From Deltaproteobacteria bacterium (lineage in GTDB: Bacteria; Desulfobacterota; DSM-4660; Desulfatiglandales; HGW-15), in NCBI GenBank assembly GCA_016926135.1, contig JAFGPH010000110.1, positions 1-19,235 of the forward strand: a stretch of 19,235 nucleotides of DNA, in the 5' to 3' direction. Positions 1 through 8,251 of this stretch are shown piece after piece (position 1 is the stretch's first letter; each line of letters begins with the position of its first letter). The notes below the pieces were generated by a model. It saw only the letters and a list, made by a program, of their open reading frames with translations. It ran no database searches and was not told where the DNA came from. Made by a program: the position numbers and the translations under genes.

Positions 1-172
1 ATCAATTATATTCAATTTATATTAACTGAGACATAATTAGTCCGCAGCCTGTTGCGGGCGAGGGTTCAGGGCCTTGTTCCCGTGCATTTTCATTGATTTT
101 CCCCTTTTGATCTGTATATGTGGACTGCCAAGCAGGGCAACACGCTGCAAGATCTAAGGAGATGCCTGCCCC

Positions 173-1465
173 ATGATCGACCGATACACGCGCCCCGAGA
201 TGGGACGCATCTGGGAAGACCAGAACCGGTTCGCAAAATGGCTTGAAGTGGAGGTCGTGGCCTGTGAGGCCATGGCCGAAAAGGGCCTCATCCCGGAAGA
301 ATCCCTGAAGGTCATTAAAGAGAAGGCCGACTTCTCGGTGGAACGGATTCTTGAGATCGAGAAGGTCACCAGACATGACGTCATCGCCTTTCTGACCAGC
401 GTGGAGGAGTATGTAGGGCCTGACTCCCGCTTCATCCACCTGGGACTCACCTCTTCGGACATCCTGGACACCAGCTTCGCCCTCCAGCTCAAGGAAGCGA
501 TGAACCTGATCATCGCCGATGTGGACGAATTCATGAAGGTGCTTCAGCAAAGGGCGGAAGAGCATAAGCACACGGTCATGATCGGCCGCTCGCACGGGAT
601 TCATGCCGAACCCATCACCTTCGGCCTCAAACTCGCGGTCTGGTACGCGGAAATAAAGAGAAACCTCCAGCGACTCCGGGACGCGCTTGAGGTGATCGGT
701 TACGGAAAGCTTTCCGGTGCCGTGGGCACCTTTGCCAACATCTCCCCGGAGGTCGAGGCTTACGTGTGCCGCAGGCTCGGCCTGAAGCCGGCTGAGGCCT
801 CCACGCAGATCCTTCAGCGGGATCGCCACGCCCAGTACTTCACCGCGCTGGCTATCCTGGCCGGAACCCTGGAGAAGATCGCTGTGGAGATCCGCCATCT
901 CCAGAGAACGGAGGTTCTGGAGGCGGAAGAACCCTTTGGCAAAGGGCAAAAGGGCTCTTCAGCCATGCCCCACAAAAGGAACCCCATCGGCTCCGAGAAC
1001 ATCGCCGGCCTTGCCCGCCTTGTGCGCACCAACGCCATGGCCGCCATGGAAAACATGGCCCTCTGGCACGAAAGGGACATCAGCCACTCCTCGGTGGAGA
1101 GGGTGATCGGTCCGGACAGCACGATCCTCGTGGATTTCATGCTCCATCGTCTCACCGGCATCGTCCGGGGCCTGGTGGTCCACCCTGATCGCATGATGGA
1201 GAACCTCAGAAGCATGAAGGGTCTCATTTTCTCCCAGCAGGTGCTCATGAAACTGGCCGCTCTGGGCATCCAGAGACAGAGTGCCTACGTCATGGTGCAG
1301 CGCAATGCCATGAAGGTGTGGGAAACCGGAAGCGAGTTCAAGGCCCTGCTCCTGGAAGACGGGGAGATCAGGTCTCACCTCAGCGAAGGGGAGATTGAGG
1401 AGGTATTCGACATCAACTATCACCTCAAACACGTGGAGGAGATATTCGGGAGGGTATTCGGGTAA
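173..1465 (+). CDS. purB: Adenylosuccinate lyase
   Basis: This 430-residue protein is a full-length adenylosuccinate lyase of the fumarase/aspartase superfamily. It splits SAICAR to AICAR and adenylosuccinate to AMP, releasing fumarate in both steps of cytosolic purine synthesis. The superfamily signature loop GSSAMPHKRNP is at residues 261-271. The three active-site histidines known from Bacillus PurB occur at the same numbers: H68 (TRHDV), H89 (FIHLG) and H141 (GRSHGIHAEP). TSSDILDT at 93-100 is also typical. The start is supported by AAGGAG at 156-161, 11 bases upstream. It lies 71 bases ahead of the cell-wall gene cluster on the same strand and may be co-transcribed with it, but no promoter or terminator in that gap settles this. 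Confidence 0.97.
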   Translation: MIDRYTRPEMGRIWEDQNRFAKWLEVEVVACEAMAEKGLIPEESLKVIKEKADFSVERILEIEKVTRHDVIAFLTSVEEYVGPDSRFIHLGLTSSDILDTSFALQLKEAMNLIIADVDEFMKVLQQRAEEHKHTVMIGRSHGIHAEPITFGLKLAVWYAEIKRNLQRLRDALEVIGYGKLSGAVGTFANISPEVEAYVCRRLGLKPAEASTQILQRDRHAQYFTALAILAGTLEKIAVEIRHLQRTEVLEAEEPFGKGQKGSSAMPHKRNPIGSENIAGLARLVRTNAMAAMENMALWHERDISHSSVERVIGPDSTILVDFMLHRLTGIVRGLVVHPDRMMENLRSMKGLIFSQQVLMKLAALGIQRQSAYVMVQRNAMKVWETGSEFKALLLEDGEIRSHLSEGEIEEVFDINYHLKHVEEIFGRVFG

Positions 1466-1536
1466 CAGATCCCGGGTGTCCCGTTTCCATTTTTGAGCAG
1501 GCAGGAGTCCTGCCGATCCCACGGGGGGCATCTCTC

Positions 1537-2973
1537 ATGAAGTCCTGGAAGACGCTCCGTTTCACTGCCGGAAGAATGAAGCCACGTTTTTTCTCGTCGA
1601 TCCTGTGCACCATTGTCCTGATGTCATGGCAGGCCTCGGTTCAGACCGCTCTGGCCAAACAGGACAAGGACGCGATGGACCGTGTTCCCTCCGCTTTTCT
1701 GCGATGGCCGGAGAAGGGTTCTCCGTACGCCATCCTTGTAGACAAATCGGCCCAGAAGGTCCACGTCTACAAAAAAAGCGACCCTTCTGTCCCTGCCAGG
1801 AGCTACCCGTGTTCCACGGGTGAGAATGACGGAAAGAAGTCACGGCAAAATGATCGCAGGACCCCCGAGGGCATCTACTTCTTCATCAATGCTTACGAAC
1901 AGAAGGATCTCGCACCCATCTACGGCGTCCGCGCCTTTCCCCTCGATTATCCCAACCCCCTGGACAAACGGGAGGGGAGAGACGGTTACGGCATATGGTT
2001 CCACGGCACCAACAAGCCCCTGAAACCCAAAGACACCAACGGATGCATCGTTCTGGAGAACCGTAACATCGAGGATCTCTCATCCTTTGTTGAACTCTAT
2101 GACACCCCCGTGATCATCAGCCCCATGATGGAGATGATCGATGCCGAGAAGCTCCGGAAGGAAAGAGAGGAACTGGAGAGGATTGTCGAGGGATGGAGGA
2201 ATGCCTGGGAGACAAAGCAGATCGACAGATACATGTCCTACTACAGCCAGCGCTTCACCTCAGGGGGCAAGGACTGGAAGGAGTGGAAAGAGTACAAGGC
2301 CAGGCTGGCCAGGCAATACAAGCGGATCCGTGTGGAGCTTGAAAATCTGGCCCTTTACAGGAACGACGGCACCGTGATGGCCACGTTCCGGCAGCGTTAC
2401 AACACCGCCGGATTCGACAGCCGTGGATACAAGAGGATCTTCCTCCAACAGAACAGCAAGCAGTGGAAAATCGTGGGCGAGTTCTTCGAGGCAGAGCAAG
2501 ACAGACCCAAGTTCGCCCTGAGACGACCTGTTTCCGCTCCGACCGCGCCCCAGCCACCCTTGCAGGAAGAGAAGCCCAGGGTGGCCGCGGTCGAGAAGAA
2601 ATCTCCTCCACCCGTTTCCGTGGGGATCAAGGACTTTATCGAGCAGTGGAGAAGGGCCTGGGAAAGGCAGGATCTGAAGACCTACATGTCCTGCTACGAT
2701 CCCGGCTTCTCCTCCAGAGGAATGGGCTTCAAGGCATGGAAAGAGCACCGGGACGGCCTGAACCGGAAGCATCGGTCCGTCCACGTGCAGGTCAGGGACC
2801 TCAAGATCAGAGCCTCCGACGATCAGACGGCCACGGTCACCTTTGTTCAGGACTACCGGGCCGACGACTACCGGGATAAGGGCATGAAGACCATCCTGCT
2901 TCAGAAGAGGGGTCCGCATTGGAAAATCAAAAAGGAGGAGTGGCGACCCCTGAGGAAGGGCGACCGCCCGTAG
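1537..2973 (+). CDS. Periplasmic L,D-transpeptidase/carboxypeptidase (YkuD) with two NTF2-like domains, Csd6/Pgp2-like
   Basis: The 478-residue product starts with a basic stretch and a hydrophobic signal peptide (about residues 15-40, ending ALA), so it should be exported. Residues 62-195 form a YkuD catalytic domain: H156 in WFHGTNK and the nucleophile C170 in TNGCIVL. Two NTF2-like domains follow, at about 213-318 and 364-470. Both open with a Trp-rich helix (EGWRNAWETKQIDRYM and EQWRRAWERQDLKTYM) and end with a QWKI/HWKI strand. YkuD plus a C-terminal NTF2-like domain is the layout of Helicobacter Csd6, Campylobacter Pgp2 and the Bdellovibrio curvature enzyme, which act as L,D-carboxypeptidases on peptidoglycan peptides. 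The second NTF2 copy is an addition, joined by a Pro-rich linker (331-360). Whether it is a carboxypeptidase or a transpeptidase cannot be read from sequence. An alternative start is Met14. Confidence 0.88.
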   Translation: MKSWKTLRFTAGRMKPRFFSSILCTIVLMSWQASVQTALAKQDKDAMDRVPSAFLRWPEKGSPYAILVDKSAQKVHVYKKSDPSVPARSYPCSTGENDGKKSRQNDRRTPEGIYFFINAYEQKDLAPIYGVRAFPLDYPNPLDKREGRDGYGIWFHGTNKPLKPKDTNGCIVLENRNIEDLSSFVELYDTPVIISPMMEMIDAEKLRKEREELERIVEGWRNAWETKQIDRYMSYYSQRFTSGGKDWKEWKEYKARLARQYKRIRVELENLALYRNDGTVMATFRQRYNTAGFDSRGYKRIFLQQNSKQWKIVGEFFEAEQDRPKFALRRPVSAPTAPQPPLQEEKPRVAAVEKKSPPPVSVGIKDFIEQWRRAWERQDLKTYMSCYDPGFSSRGMGFKAWKEHRDGLNRKHRSVHVQVRDLKIRASDDQTATVTFVQDYRADDYRDKGMKTILLQKRGPHWKIKKEEWRPLRKGDRP

Positions 2974-3746
2974 GGAGAAAAGGCGACCGGAAGAAGCGTC
3001 TCACCGTGATGCTCATGGGGGAAGTGGGGAGGACGCGTTCCTTCCAAGTCTCCCCGCGCCTCCTCCTCTGGGGAACCCTCTTCATGGCGGCCTACATCCT
3101 TCTTTCCCTCTTCACCATCAACCGCTATCTGGAATTGCGCCGGACCGTCATCAGCCAACAGGAAGAGATCGGCCGGATCGAGGAGGAGAACGCCTCCAAC
3201 AGGAAAAGCCTCCTGAGAGCCAGGCAGCATGTGGCCCTGCTCGAGGATTACGTCCGCCGGTCAGAGGAACGCCCCGAAGAGCCCCCCTCACCGGGAAAGG
3301 CCGCCTCCACCCGGGAGGGGAGCGGCATCGCCCTCTCACCAGGCACTCCCAGGCCCGGAGAGGAGAAGCCTTCCGGGGATTCAGGCATCGTGGACGTTGT
3401 GGATATGGTGATCCAGCGGGAGGGCTCCAAAATGAAGGTGAGCTTCAAGCTCGTCAACACCCAGCAGGGCGATGCGGCGGCCGGTGGCTACGTTCATCTC
3501 ATCGCCCTGGACGGGAAATCGTCTCCTGCGAAGGAATGGCCCTATCCGCAACAGACCTTGGAAAGGGGAGTGCCCGCGAACTACCGTAAGGGTCACGTCT
3601 TCTACATCCAGAGATTCAAGCAGATCAGCGCCCGATTCAACCTGGGCTCTCCTTCCGAATCCCCAACCGTGATCAAGGTCCTGGCCTACGATCAGGCAGG
3701 GGAGCTCATCCTCGAAAAGCACCTGGAGGTCGGTCATGACTCTTAG
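2919..3746 (+). CDS. Single-pass membrane coiled-coil protein of the cell-wall cluster
   Basis: I do not recognise a named family. The 275-residue reading frame has a basic cytoplasmic N-terminus (RKGDRKKR), one transmembrane helix at about 47-67, a probable coiled coil at 70-112, a Pro/Ser/Glu-rich linker at 115-155, and a beta-rich domain at 158-273 that should lie in the periplasm. It overlaps the YkuD gene by 55 bases and the next peptidase gene by 11, so the three are translated as one unit. The start is uncertain: TTG at 2919 opens the frame behind AGAGGGG, while GTG at 2940 or ATG at 3009 would give a slightly shorter protein with the same helix. AAAGGAGG at 2931-2938 sits too close to the GTG for normal use. 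A scaffold role for the flanking enzymes is inference from gene order. Confidence 0.72.
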   Translation: MENQKGGVATPEEGRPPVGRKGDRKKRLTVMLMGEVGRTRSFQVSPRLLLWGTLFMAAYILLSLFTINRYLELRRTVISQQEEIGRIEEENASNRKSLLRARQHVALLEDYVRRSEERPEEPPSPGKAASTREGSGIALSPGTPRPGEEKPSGDSGIVDVVDMVIQREGSKMKVSFKLVNTQQGDAAAGGYVHLIALDGKSSPAKEWPYPQQTLERGVPANYRKGHVFYIQRFKQISARFNLGSPSESPTVIKVLAYDQAGELILEKHLEVGHDS

Positions 3747-5523
3747 GCCGCCGGCATGGAAGAAAATCCCCGTCTCCATGCTCTGCGCAAGCCTGCTGCT
3801 CCTCTTCGCTCTGCCTTCCCGGGCCCACTGCAAAAGGGAGCACCTCGTCTATTTTCCGAACACGGCCTATGAACTCAACATCTACAAGATCTACGGAAAG
3901 AAACCCGGAAAGACCCTTCTCCTGATCGGAGGGATCCAGGGCAACGAGCCGGGGGGATTCCTTTCCGCCGATCTTTACGCCGACATGAGACTGGAGAAAG
4001 GGAACCTCATCGTGGTTCCCCGTGCCAACTTTTACTCCATCATCACCAACCAGAGGGGCCCCCACGGGGACATGAACCGGAAATTCACCCATGAGGAAGC
4101 CTCATCCAGCATGGAGGACAGGATCGTCGCCATCCTCAAGAAGCTTATCAGCGAAAGCGACTACCTGCTCAATCTTCATGACGGAGCAGGATACTACTAC
4201 CCCAAGTACATCGACAAGTGGCGGAATCCGTCGCGCTTTGGTCAGTCGATCATTGCCGATACAGCCGAATATGGGGTTCCGAATCAGAAGAAGAGCATCC
4301 GGCTCCAAGACATGGCCCGGAAGGTGATCGAGGAGGTGAATCCCCAGATCCAGTACGAACTGTACCGGTTTCACTTCATGAACACCCGAACGGCCGACCC
4401 CGACAGCCCCCACAAGGAACAGAGGAAGTCGGCCACCTACTATGCCCTCACGAGGCACCACATCCCGGCCTTCGGGGTGGAGACATCCAAGTTCCTCCCC
4501 GCCATGGACCTCAAGGTTCGGTTTCACAACCTGGTGATCAACGCCTTCATGAAGCTCTTTGACATCGTCCCCGAATCCCCAGGCCTGGTGCTCGACCCGC
4601 CCGAGTTCAAGTACCTGGTTGTCTCCATCAACGGGAGGACACCCATCGTCATCAAGAACGGCGAGGCCCTGGGGCTCCGCTCGGGGGATACCATCAATGT
4701 GAGCCATATCGAGTCCAACTACGAGAGGGGCCTCAGTCTGGATATTCTGGCCATCGGTGACCTGAACGATTACAGGAAGGACTTCACCATCGTGAAGGAC
4801 ACCACCATGATCGTGCGCAAGGACAACGAGAAGTTTGCAGAGATCCCTATCCGCATCTCCGGGATCAGGACGGGAGAAGAAGAGGCGAAGAAAGCGGATC
4901 CCCTCTCTTCCGTCAGTCTGACGTACTTCCTGATCGAAACAGGCGGCGGCCGTCTGCTTCTCGGGGTGGGGGAAACCCTGACCCTGGTGAGAGGACAAAA
5001 GCTCAAGATCGTGGACATCCTACCCGCCCCCGCTGAGTCGGCAGGCGTGAAAGTGAACTTCAAAGGGTTCGTGGGAGACTGGAGGAACAACCGGGGCGAG
5101 GACCGGGGCTATGAGATCGACACGGCTGCCGACCTCATGGAGAGGTACTCCCTGGACAAGAAAGGGGAATCCTACGAGGTCGTGGCATCCCGTGCGGACG
5201 AGGTCCTCGGCCGCATGATCGTGAGACTGTTGCCGCCCAGGATGGATTACCTGGTGCTGAGGGTGAACGACCAGAAGCACCTCCTGCTGCGGCCGGAGAA
5301 CAAGGTGACCCTATCCATCAAGGACCGGATCTGTCTGGAAGAGGTGCAAACCAACCTGGGCGGCAAGACGGAGATCCACCTGAGCATCAACGGGCACAAG
5401 GTGAAACAGGGCGAAACCAGGGTTCTCCAGGATCTCTGCGGGAGGGGTGGAGGCGCCTCCCATCAGGTGGCGGTGGAAAAGGGGCCGATCCGGCTGGGCA
5501 GGGTGTTCATCGCTGCCGAGTGA
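3736..5523 (+). CDS. M99-type peptidoglycan carboxypeptidase, Csd4/Pgp1-like
   Basis: This is an exported zinc peptidase of 595 residues with a signal peptide at about 8-31. The catalytic domain is M14-like. GGIQGNEPGG puts Q68 and E71 at the first zinc-ligand pair, LNLHDGAG supplies H148, DMNRKF holds the substrate-binding Arg115, and FGVETSK supplies the likely general-base Glu249. Gln in place of the usual first His ligand is the hallmark of Helicobacter Csd4, a D,L-carboxypeptidase that trims tripeptides to dipeptides and produces helical shape. After the catalytic domain come three related beta segments at about 292-340, 396-445 and 504-552 (YLVVSING, YFLIETGG, YLVLRVND), making it much longer than Csd4 (about 440). 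It overlaps the upstream gene by 11 bases. Family assignment is strong; the exact peptide bond cut is inferred. Confidence 0.87.
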   Translation: MTLRPPAWKKIPVSMLCASLLLLFALPSRAHCKREHLVYFPNTAYELNIYKIYGKKPGKTLLLIGGIQGNEPGGFLSADLYADMRLEKGNLIVVPRANFYSIITNQRGPHGDMNRKFTHEEASSSMEDRIVAILKKLISESDYLLNLHDGAGYYYPKYIDKWRNPSRFGQSIIADTAEYGVPNQKKSIRLQDMARKVIEEVNPQIQYELYRFHFMNTRTADPDSPHKEQRKSATYYALTRHHIPAFGVETSKFLPAMDLKVRFHNLVINAFMKLFDIVPESPGLVLDPPEFKYLVVSINGRTPIVIKNGEALGLRSGDTINVSHIESNYERGLSLDILAIGDLNDYRKDFTIVKDTTMIVRKDNEKFAEIPIRISGIRTGEEEAKKADPLSSVSLTYFLIETGGGRLLLGVGETLTLVRGQKLKIVDILPAPAESAGVKVNFKGFVGDWRNNRGEDRGYEIDTAADLMERYSLDKKGESYEVVASRADEVLGRMIVRLLPPRMDYLVLRVNDQKHLLLRPENKVTLSIKDRICLEEVQTNLGGKTEIHLSINGHKVKQGETRVLQDLCGRGGGASHQVAVEKGPIRLGRVFIAAE

Positions 5524-5665
5524 ATCCGCTTGGTATCGGGTCTCATAAATACGTTAACATATACCTTGCGCTTGAGGGGCCGTCGGGGGGTGGTCTCTCA
5601 GGGCCGCAACGCATCTTTCTCCGTTGCCCGTCACCGCCCCCATCATGTTGAACTTTTTTTTGGCA
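5524..5665. other. Convergent intergenic region
   Basis: This gap separates the plus-strand peptidase gene from the minus-strand RNB nuclease gene. It holds one copy of a 35-base dispersed repeat (5588-5622) and a run of eight T on the plus strand at 5653-5660. I see no convincing GC-rich hairpin directly before the T run, so I do not call a terminator, although one would be expected between convergent genes. Confidence 0.5.
5588..5622 (+). repeat. Dispersed intergenic repeat, copy 1
   Basis: The 35 bases beginning GGGTGGTCTCTCAG and ending CATCTTTCTCC match 9260-9294 at 32 of 35 positions. Both copies are intergenic and on the same strand. The match stops abruptly at the right end and fades at the left, where both are preceded by a TTGAG. 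Confidence 0.65.
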
Positions 5666-7654
5666 CTAGGCCGGCCCGACGTATTCCATGCGCAATGTGT
5701 CGTTCCAGGGGTCCGATTTCCTCACCCTGACCGTTATGCGCTGTCCCTCCACAAGACTTTGACCCTCCAGGCGTTTCATTTCCGTGATCAGCAGGAAGTC
5801 GGTCAGCACAATCCGGTATTTGCTCTTCCCCACCCCCAGCACCAGGGCCGGAAAGGTCTCGCCCGTGTGCTGGAGCAGGTGCTTTAGAATCCAGTAGCGG
5901 AGGCGATTCCTCTTCATCTTCTCCAGTTCCCTCAGCATGGACTCCAGGGAAAGCCTGATCCCCTCCAGATCCTCCGTGGTGTATGGGGGCACCGCGCCCG
6001 AGAGAGAACTCCCGATCTGCCGTTGAATCACCAGGTCAAAATACCTCCGGATGGGCGAACTCACATTGGTGTAGACGTCCAGTCCGAGCCCGCTGTGAGG
6101 CTTCGGCGCAGTGCGGATCTCCAGTGGAGACAACTTACCTCTCTGTTTGAGCAAGGAGTAGAGCCCATTCGATTCGTTCCGGGCCAACACTTCACTCGGG
6201 GCCTGCTGGCACCGGTAGAGCACCGGGACCCGGCGGTCCCTGCAGAACCTTGCAGCCAGCCAGTTATAGAGAATCATCATCTCTTCGACGATCATCCTGG
6301 ACGGCGTCTCCTGCGGGAGCAGCCTGACCGAGACATCTCCCTCCTCGCTCACGTTCACGTAGACCTCGGGCAGGGAAAGGAGCAGTGCACCCTGCTCGAT
6401 CCTTTTCAGGCGCATCACCCGGCCCAGCCGGTGAAGCTCACCCAGGAGTCCGTCTTCCAGGTAGCGTTCGTTGACCTGTTCATAGGTGAGCTGGCTCTTC
6501 ACCCTGATGAGGCTGCGGACGAAATGCCACTCCAGCAGGTTTCCTTCCCGATCGAGCCTGCACAGGAGGGAGAGGGCGGGACGGTCGGTGTCCTGCATCA
6601 GGCTGAGGGCGTCCTGGGAGAGGGGCTGGGGGATCATTGGAATCTGGCGCCTCGTCAAATAAAGGGACGTGCCCCTCTCTTTCGCGCAGAGGTCGAGAGG
6701 GCTCCCCGGCGGGATAGCGCCGGCCACGTCCGAGATATGAACCCCCAGGTCAATGATGCCGTCGTGGATTTCCACGCTGAGGGCATCGTCAAAGTCCCTG
6801 GTGAGCGGACCATCGATCGTCATGGCCGAAAGCCCTCTCAGGTCTCTCCGTTCCTCCCCGCCGGGCTCGAAACGGGCCACCCTGGCACACTGCGTCAGAT
6901 CTTCTTCGTCGAAGTGGGTCTTCACCCTAAGCCGGAGGAGGTCCAGGTTCTCATCCTCTTCCCAGACGCCGAGGCGCACCAGGATGCTCCTCACCTCATC
7001 CAGGTCCGAGATCCCCGCCCTTGAGAGCAGTTCTTTCCCGGACCGGAAGTCGGGCGCATCCTCGCGGTAAAGGCCCAGGTCGACCAGAACTCCTATCACA
7101 TCCTCCTCGCAGGAGTGCCCCTCTGCGCCCCCTCCGTCCATGACCTGCCTCAACCACCGGCTCCCTTCCAGGAGCCTCCTCTCCCTCAGGGCAGCCTCCT
7201 CCCTCTCCCTCAGGAGCTGCTCGACCCTCTCTTCCGAATTGGGCAGGAAACGCCCGTCCTTCAACTTGAAATGGAGCTTGTCATCGAACAGGGCCCGCAC
7301 CAGGCCGGAGACGTGGTCATCGCTCACCTTTTCGCCGAAGCAGAGCTCCGCCAGGTACCGGGCGTCAAAGACCTCCTTCTCATCCCGGATGAGTTCCCAG
7401 AGTTCCTTCACCCGCACCTCGCCCTGAAGACGGATTCTCTTCTCTTCCGTCTTCTTCAGTCGGCTCAAAAGCTCTTCGCGGGGGGATACGGTGTTGATGG
7501 TCGCCGCTGAAATGAGCAGCGCCCTTTTGGGTGAGAGGTTGATCTCCCGGTTGGATGGAGTGAGGAGATGAAGCCTGTTCCCGTCTTCATGGAGACAGAG
7601 GCTGCTGATCACATTGCCTTCTTCAATGTATTCAACGATCTTTCCCTGATTCAT
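5666..7654 (-). CDS. RNB-family 3'-5' exoribonuclease (RNase II/R type)
   Basis: The product is about 662 residues. The RNB catalytic signature TIDGPLTRDFDDALS gives four metal-binding aspartates near residues 281, 287, 289 and 290. It is followed by the family blocks VHISDVAGAI, RRQIPMIPQPLS and, late in the protein, NVSSPIRRYFDL. A short OB/S1-like segment closes the C-terminus. These enzymes degrade RNA processively from the 3' end in the cytosol. It lacks the two cold-shock domains of Escherichia RNase R and instead begins GKIVEYIEEGN, a helical/beta N-terminus seen in compact deltaproteobacterial members. I chose ATG at 7654 because a purine-rich AGGATGGGCAGG precedes it and the conserved domain begins at once. 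The frame stays open to an ATG at 7762, but those residues look like intergenic sequence. Confidence 0.92.
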   Translation of the reverse strand: MNQGKIVEYIEEGNVISSLCLHEDGNRLHLLTPSNREINLSPKRALLISAATINTVSPREELLSRLKKTEEKRIRLQGEVRVKELWELIRDEKEVFDARYLAELCFGEKVSDDHVSGLVRALFDDKLHFKLKDGRFLPNSEERVEQLLREREEAALRERRLLEGSRWLRQVMDGGGAEGHSCEEDVIGVLVDLGLYREDAPDFRSGKELLSRAGISDLDEVRSILVRLGVWEEDENLDLLRLRVKTHFDEEDLTQCARVARFEPGGEERRDLRGLSAMTIDGPLTRDFDDALSVEIHDGIIDLGVHISDVAGAIPPGSPLDLCAKERGTSLYLTRRQIPMIPQPLSQDALSLMQDTDRPALSLLCRLDREGNLLEWHFVRSLIRVKSQLTYEQVNERYLEDGLLGELHRLGRVMRLKRIEQGALLLSLPEVYVNVSEEGDVSVRLLPQETPSRMIVEEMMILYNWLAARFCRDRRVPVLYRCQQAPSEVLARNESNGLYSLLKQRGKLSPLEIRTAPKPHSGLGLDVYTNVSSPIRRYFDLVIQRQIGSSLSGAVPPYTTEDLEGIRLSLESMLRELEKMKRNRLRYWILKHLLQHTGETFPALVLGVGKSKYRIVLTDFLLITEMKRLEGQSLVEGQRITVRVRKSDPWNDTLRMEYVGPA

Positions 7655-7669
7655 ATCCTGCCCATCCTG

Positions 7670-7699
7670 ATTAGTAACAAGCCGTGCACGGGTTGTCAA
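7670..7699 (-). promoter_or_regulatory. Candidate promoter for the RNB nuclease gene
   Basis: On the minus strand a perfect TTGACA (7694-7699) is followed, 18 bases on, by ACTAAT (7670-7675, four of six consensus matches). Transcription would begin only about 10 bases before the chosen start codon, leaving just enough leader for the ribosome site. The short leader is the main reason for caution. Confidence 0.35.
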
Positions 7700-7729
7700 C
7701 AAGCGACCGAGGCCGGGATACCACGGGGC

Positions 7730-7758
7730 TTGACTTATTGCGCTTTGTTCACTAATCT
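7730..7758 (+). promoter_or_regulatory. Candidate promoter for the YidD-like/TPR gene pair
   Basis: TTGACT (7730-7735), a 17-base spacer and TAATCT (7753-7758) lie in the divergent gap about 75 bases upstream of the YidD-like start. The -35 is good and the -10 is poor (three of six). It is the best sigma-70-type match on this strand in the gap. Confidence 0.35.
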
Positions 7759-7831
7759 CCATGCACTAGGTGCCATGCGCTTCTTGTCCAACCCGGAAAT
7801 AAGCCGCGGGTCTCACCCATCAGCGGGAATA

Positions 7832-8251
7832 ATGAAAAGGCTCATACACATTCTCGCCCTTCAACTCCTCATCGGGATCTTCAGCCTGGCTCCCGGGGCT
7901 GCCCTTGCAGACGAGACGGCAGACGGAGCGTCGACTCCGTCCCCGAAAGAGACGTCAGACTCGAACATCGGCGCCTGGTTTGTCTCCATTTACAGGGATC
8001 ACATCTCCGCCGTGGACGGCGACCGCTGCCCCAGCTACCCCTCCTGCGGCTCCTACAGTGTGCAGGCATTCAGGAAGCACGGTTTTTTCATGGGATGGCT
8101 GATGACGGTGGACCGGCTGATCCACGAGGGAAGGGAAGAAACCACTGTTTCGCCCTATATCTACTCCGGTAATACCTGGAAGATCTATGACCCTGTGGAA
8201 AACAATGACTTCTGGTGGTACGAGCAGGAGAAAAAGGCCCATGCCGAATAG
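7832..8251 (+). CDS. Secreted YidD-like protein
   Basis: The 139-residue product starts with a classical signal peptide (MKRLIHILAL through GAALA, cut near residue 26), then a short Ser/Thr-rich stretch. The YidD domain spans about 47-122: IYRDHIS, a cysteine pair at C66 and C72 in CPSYPSCGSYS, RKHGFFMG, and KIYDPV at the end, which parallels the DPV of ordinary YidD. YidD proteins (70-90 residues) are held at the inner face of the cytoplasmic membrane and assist YidC insertion. This copy is predicted to be exported and is not next to yidC or rnpA, so its job is probably different. The start was placed at 7832 because it begins the signal peptide; the open frame upstream is intergenic. Its end overlaps the next gene by 11 bases, so the two are probably co-translated. 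Confidence 0.82.
   Translation: MKRLIHILALQLLIGIFSLAPGAALADETADGASTPSPKETSDSNIGAWFVSIYRDHISAVDGDRCPSYPSCGSYSVQAFRKHGFFMGWLMTVDRLIHEGREETTVSPYIYSGNTWKIYDPVENNDFWWYEQEKKAHAE

Noticed and set aside
17..949. 310-residue minus-strand reading frame over purB
   Set aside because: It is a shadow of the purB frame, caused by GC-rich codon bias. PurB has all its active-site residues on the plus strand.
5653..5660. Eight-T run as terminator of the M99 peptidase gene
   Set aside because: No stable GC-rich stem directly precedes the run, so an intrinsic terminator is not supported.
6023..7024. 333-residue plus-strand frame
   Set aside because: It lies antisense to the RNB nuclease catalytic domain, is rich in His/Pro/Gln, and shows no domain. 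The minus-strand gene explains the sequence.
7568..7831. N-terminal extension of the YidD-like frame
   Set aside because: It overlaps the start of the RNB gene on the other strand and the divergent promoter region. A signal peptide begins exactly at the Met at 7832.
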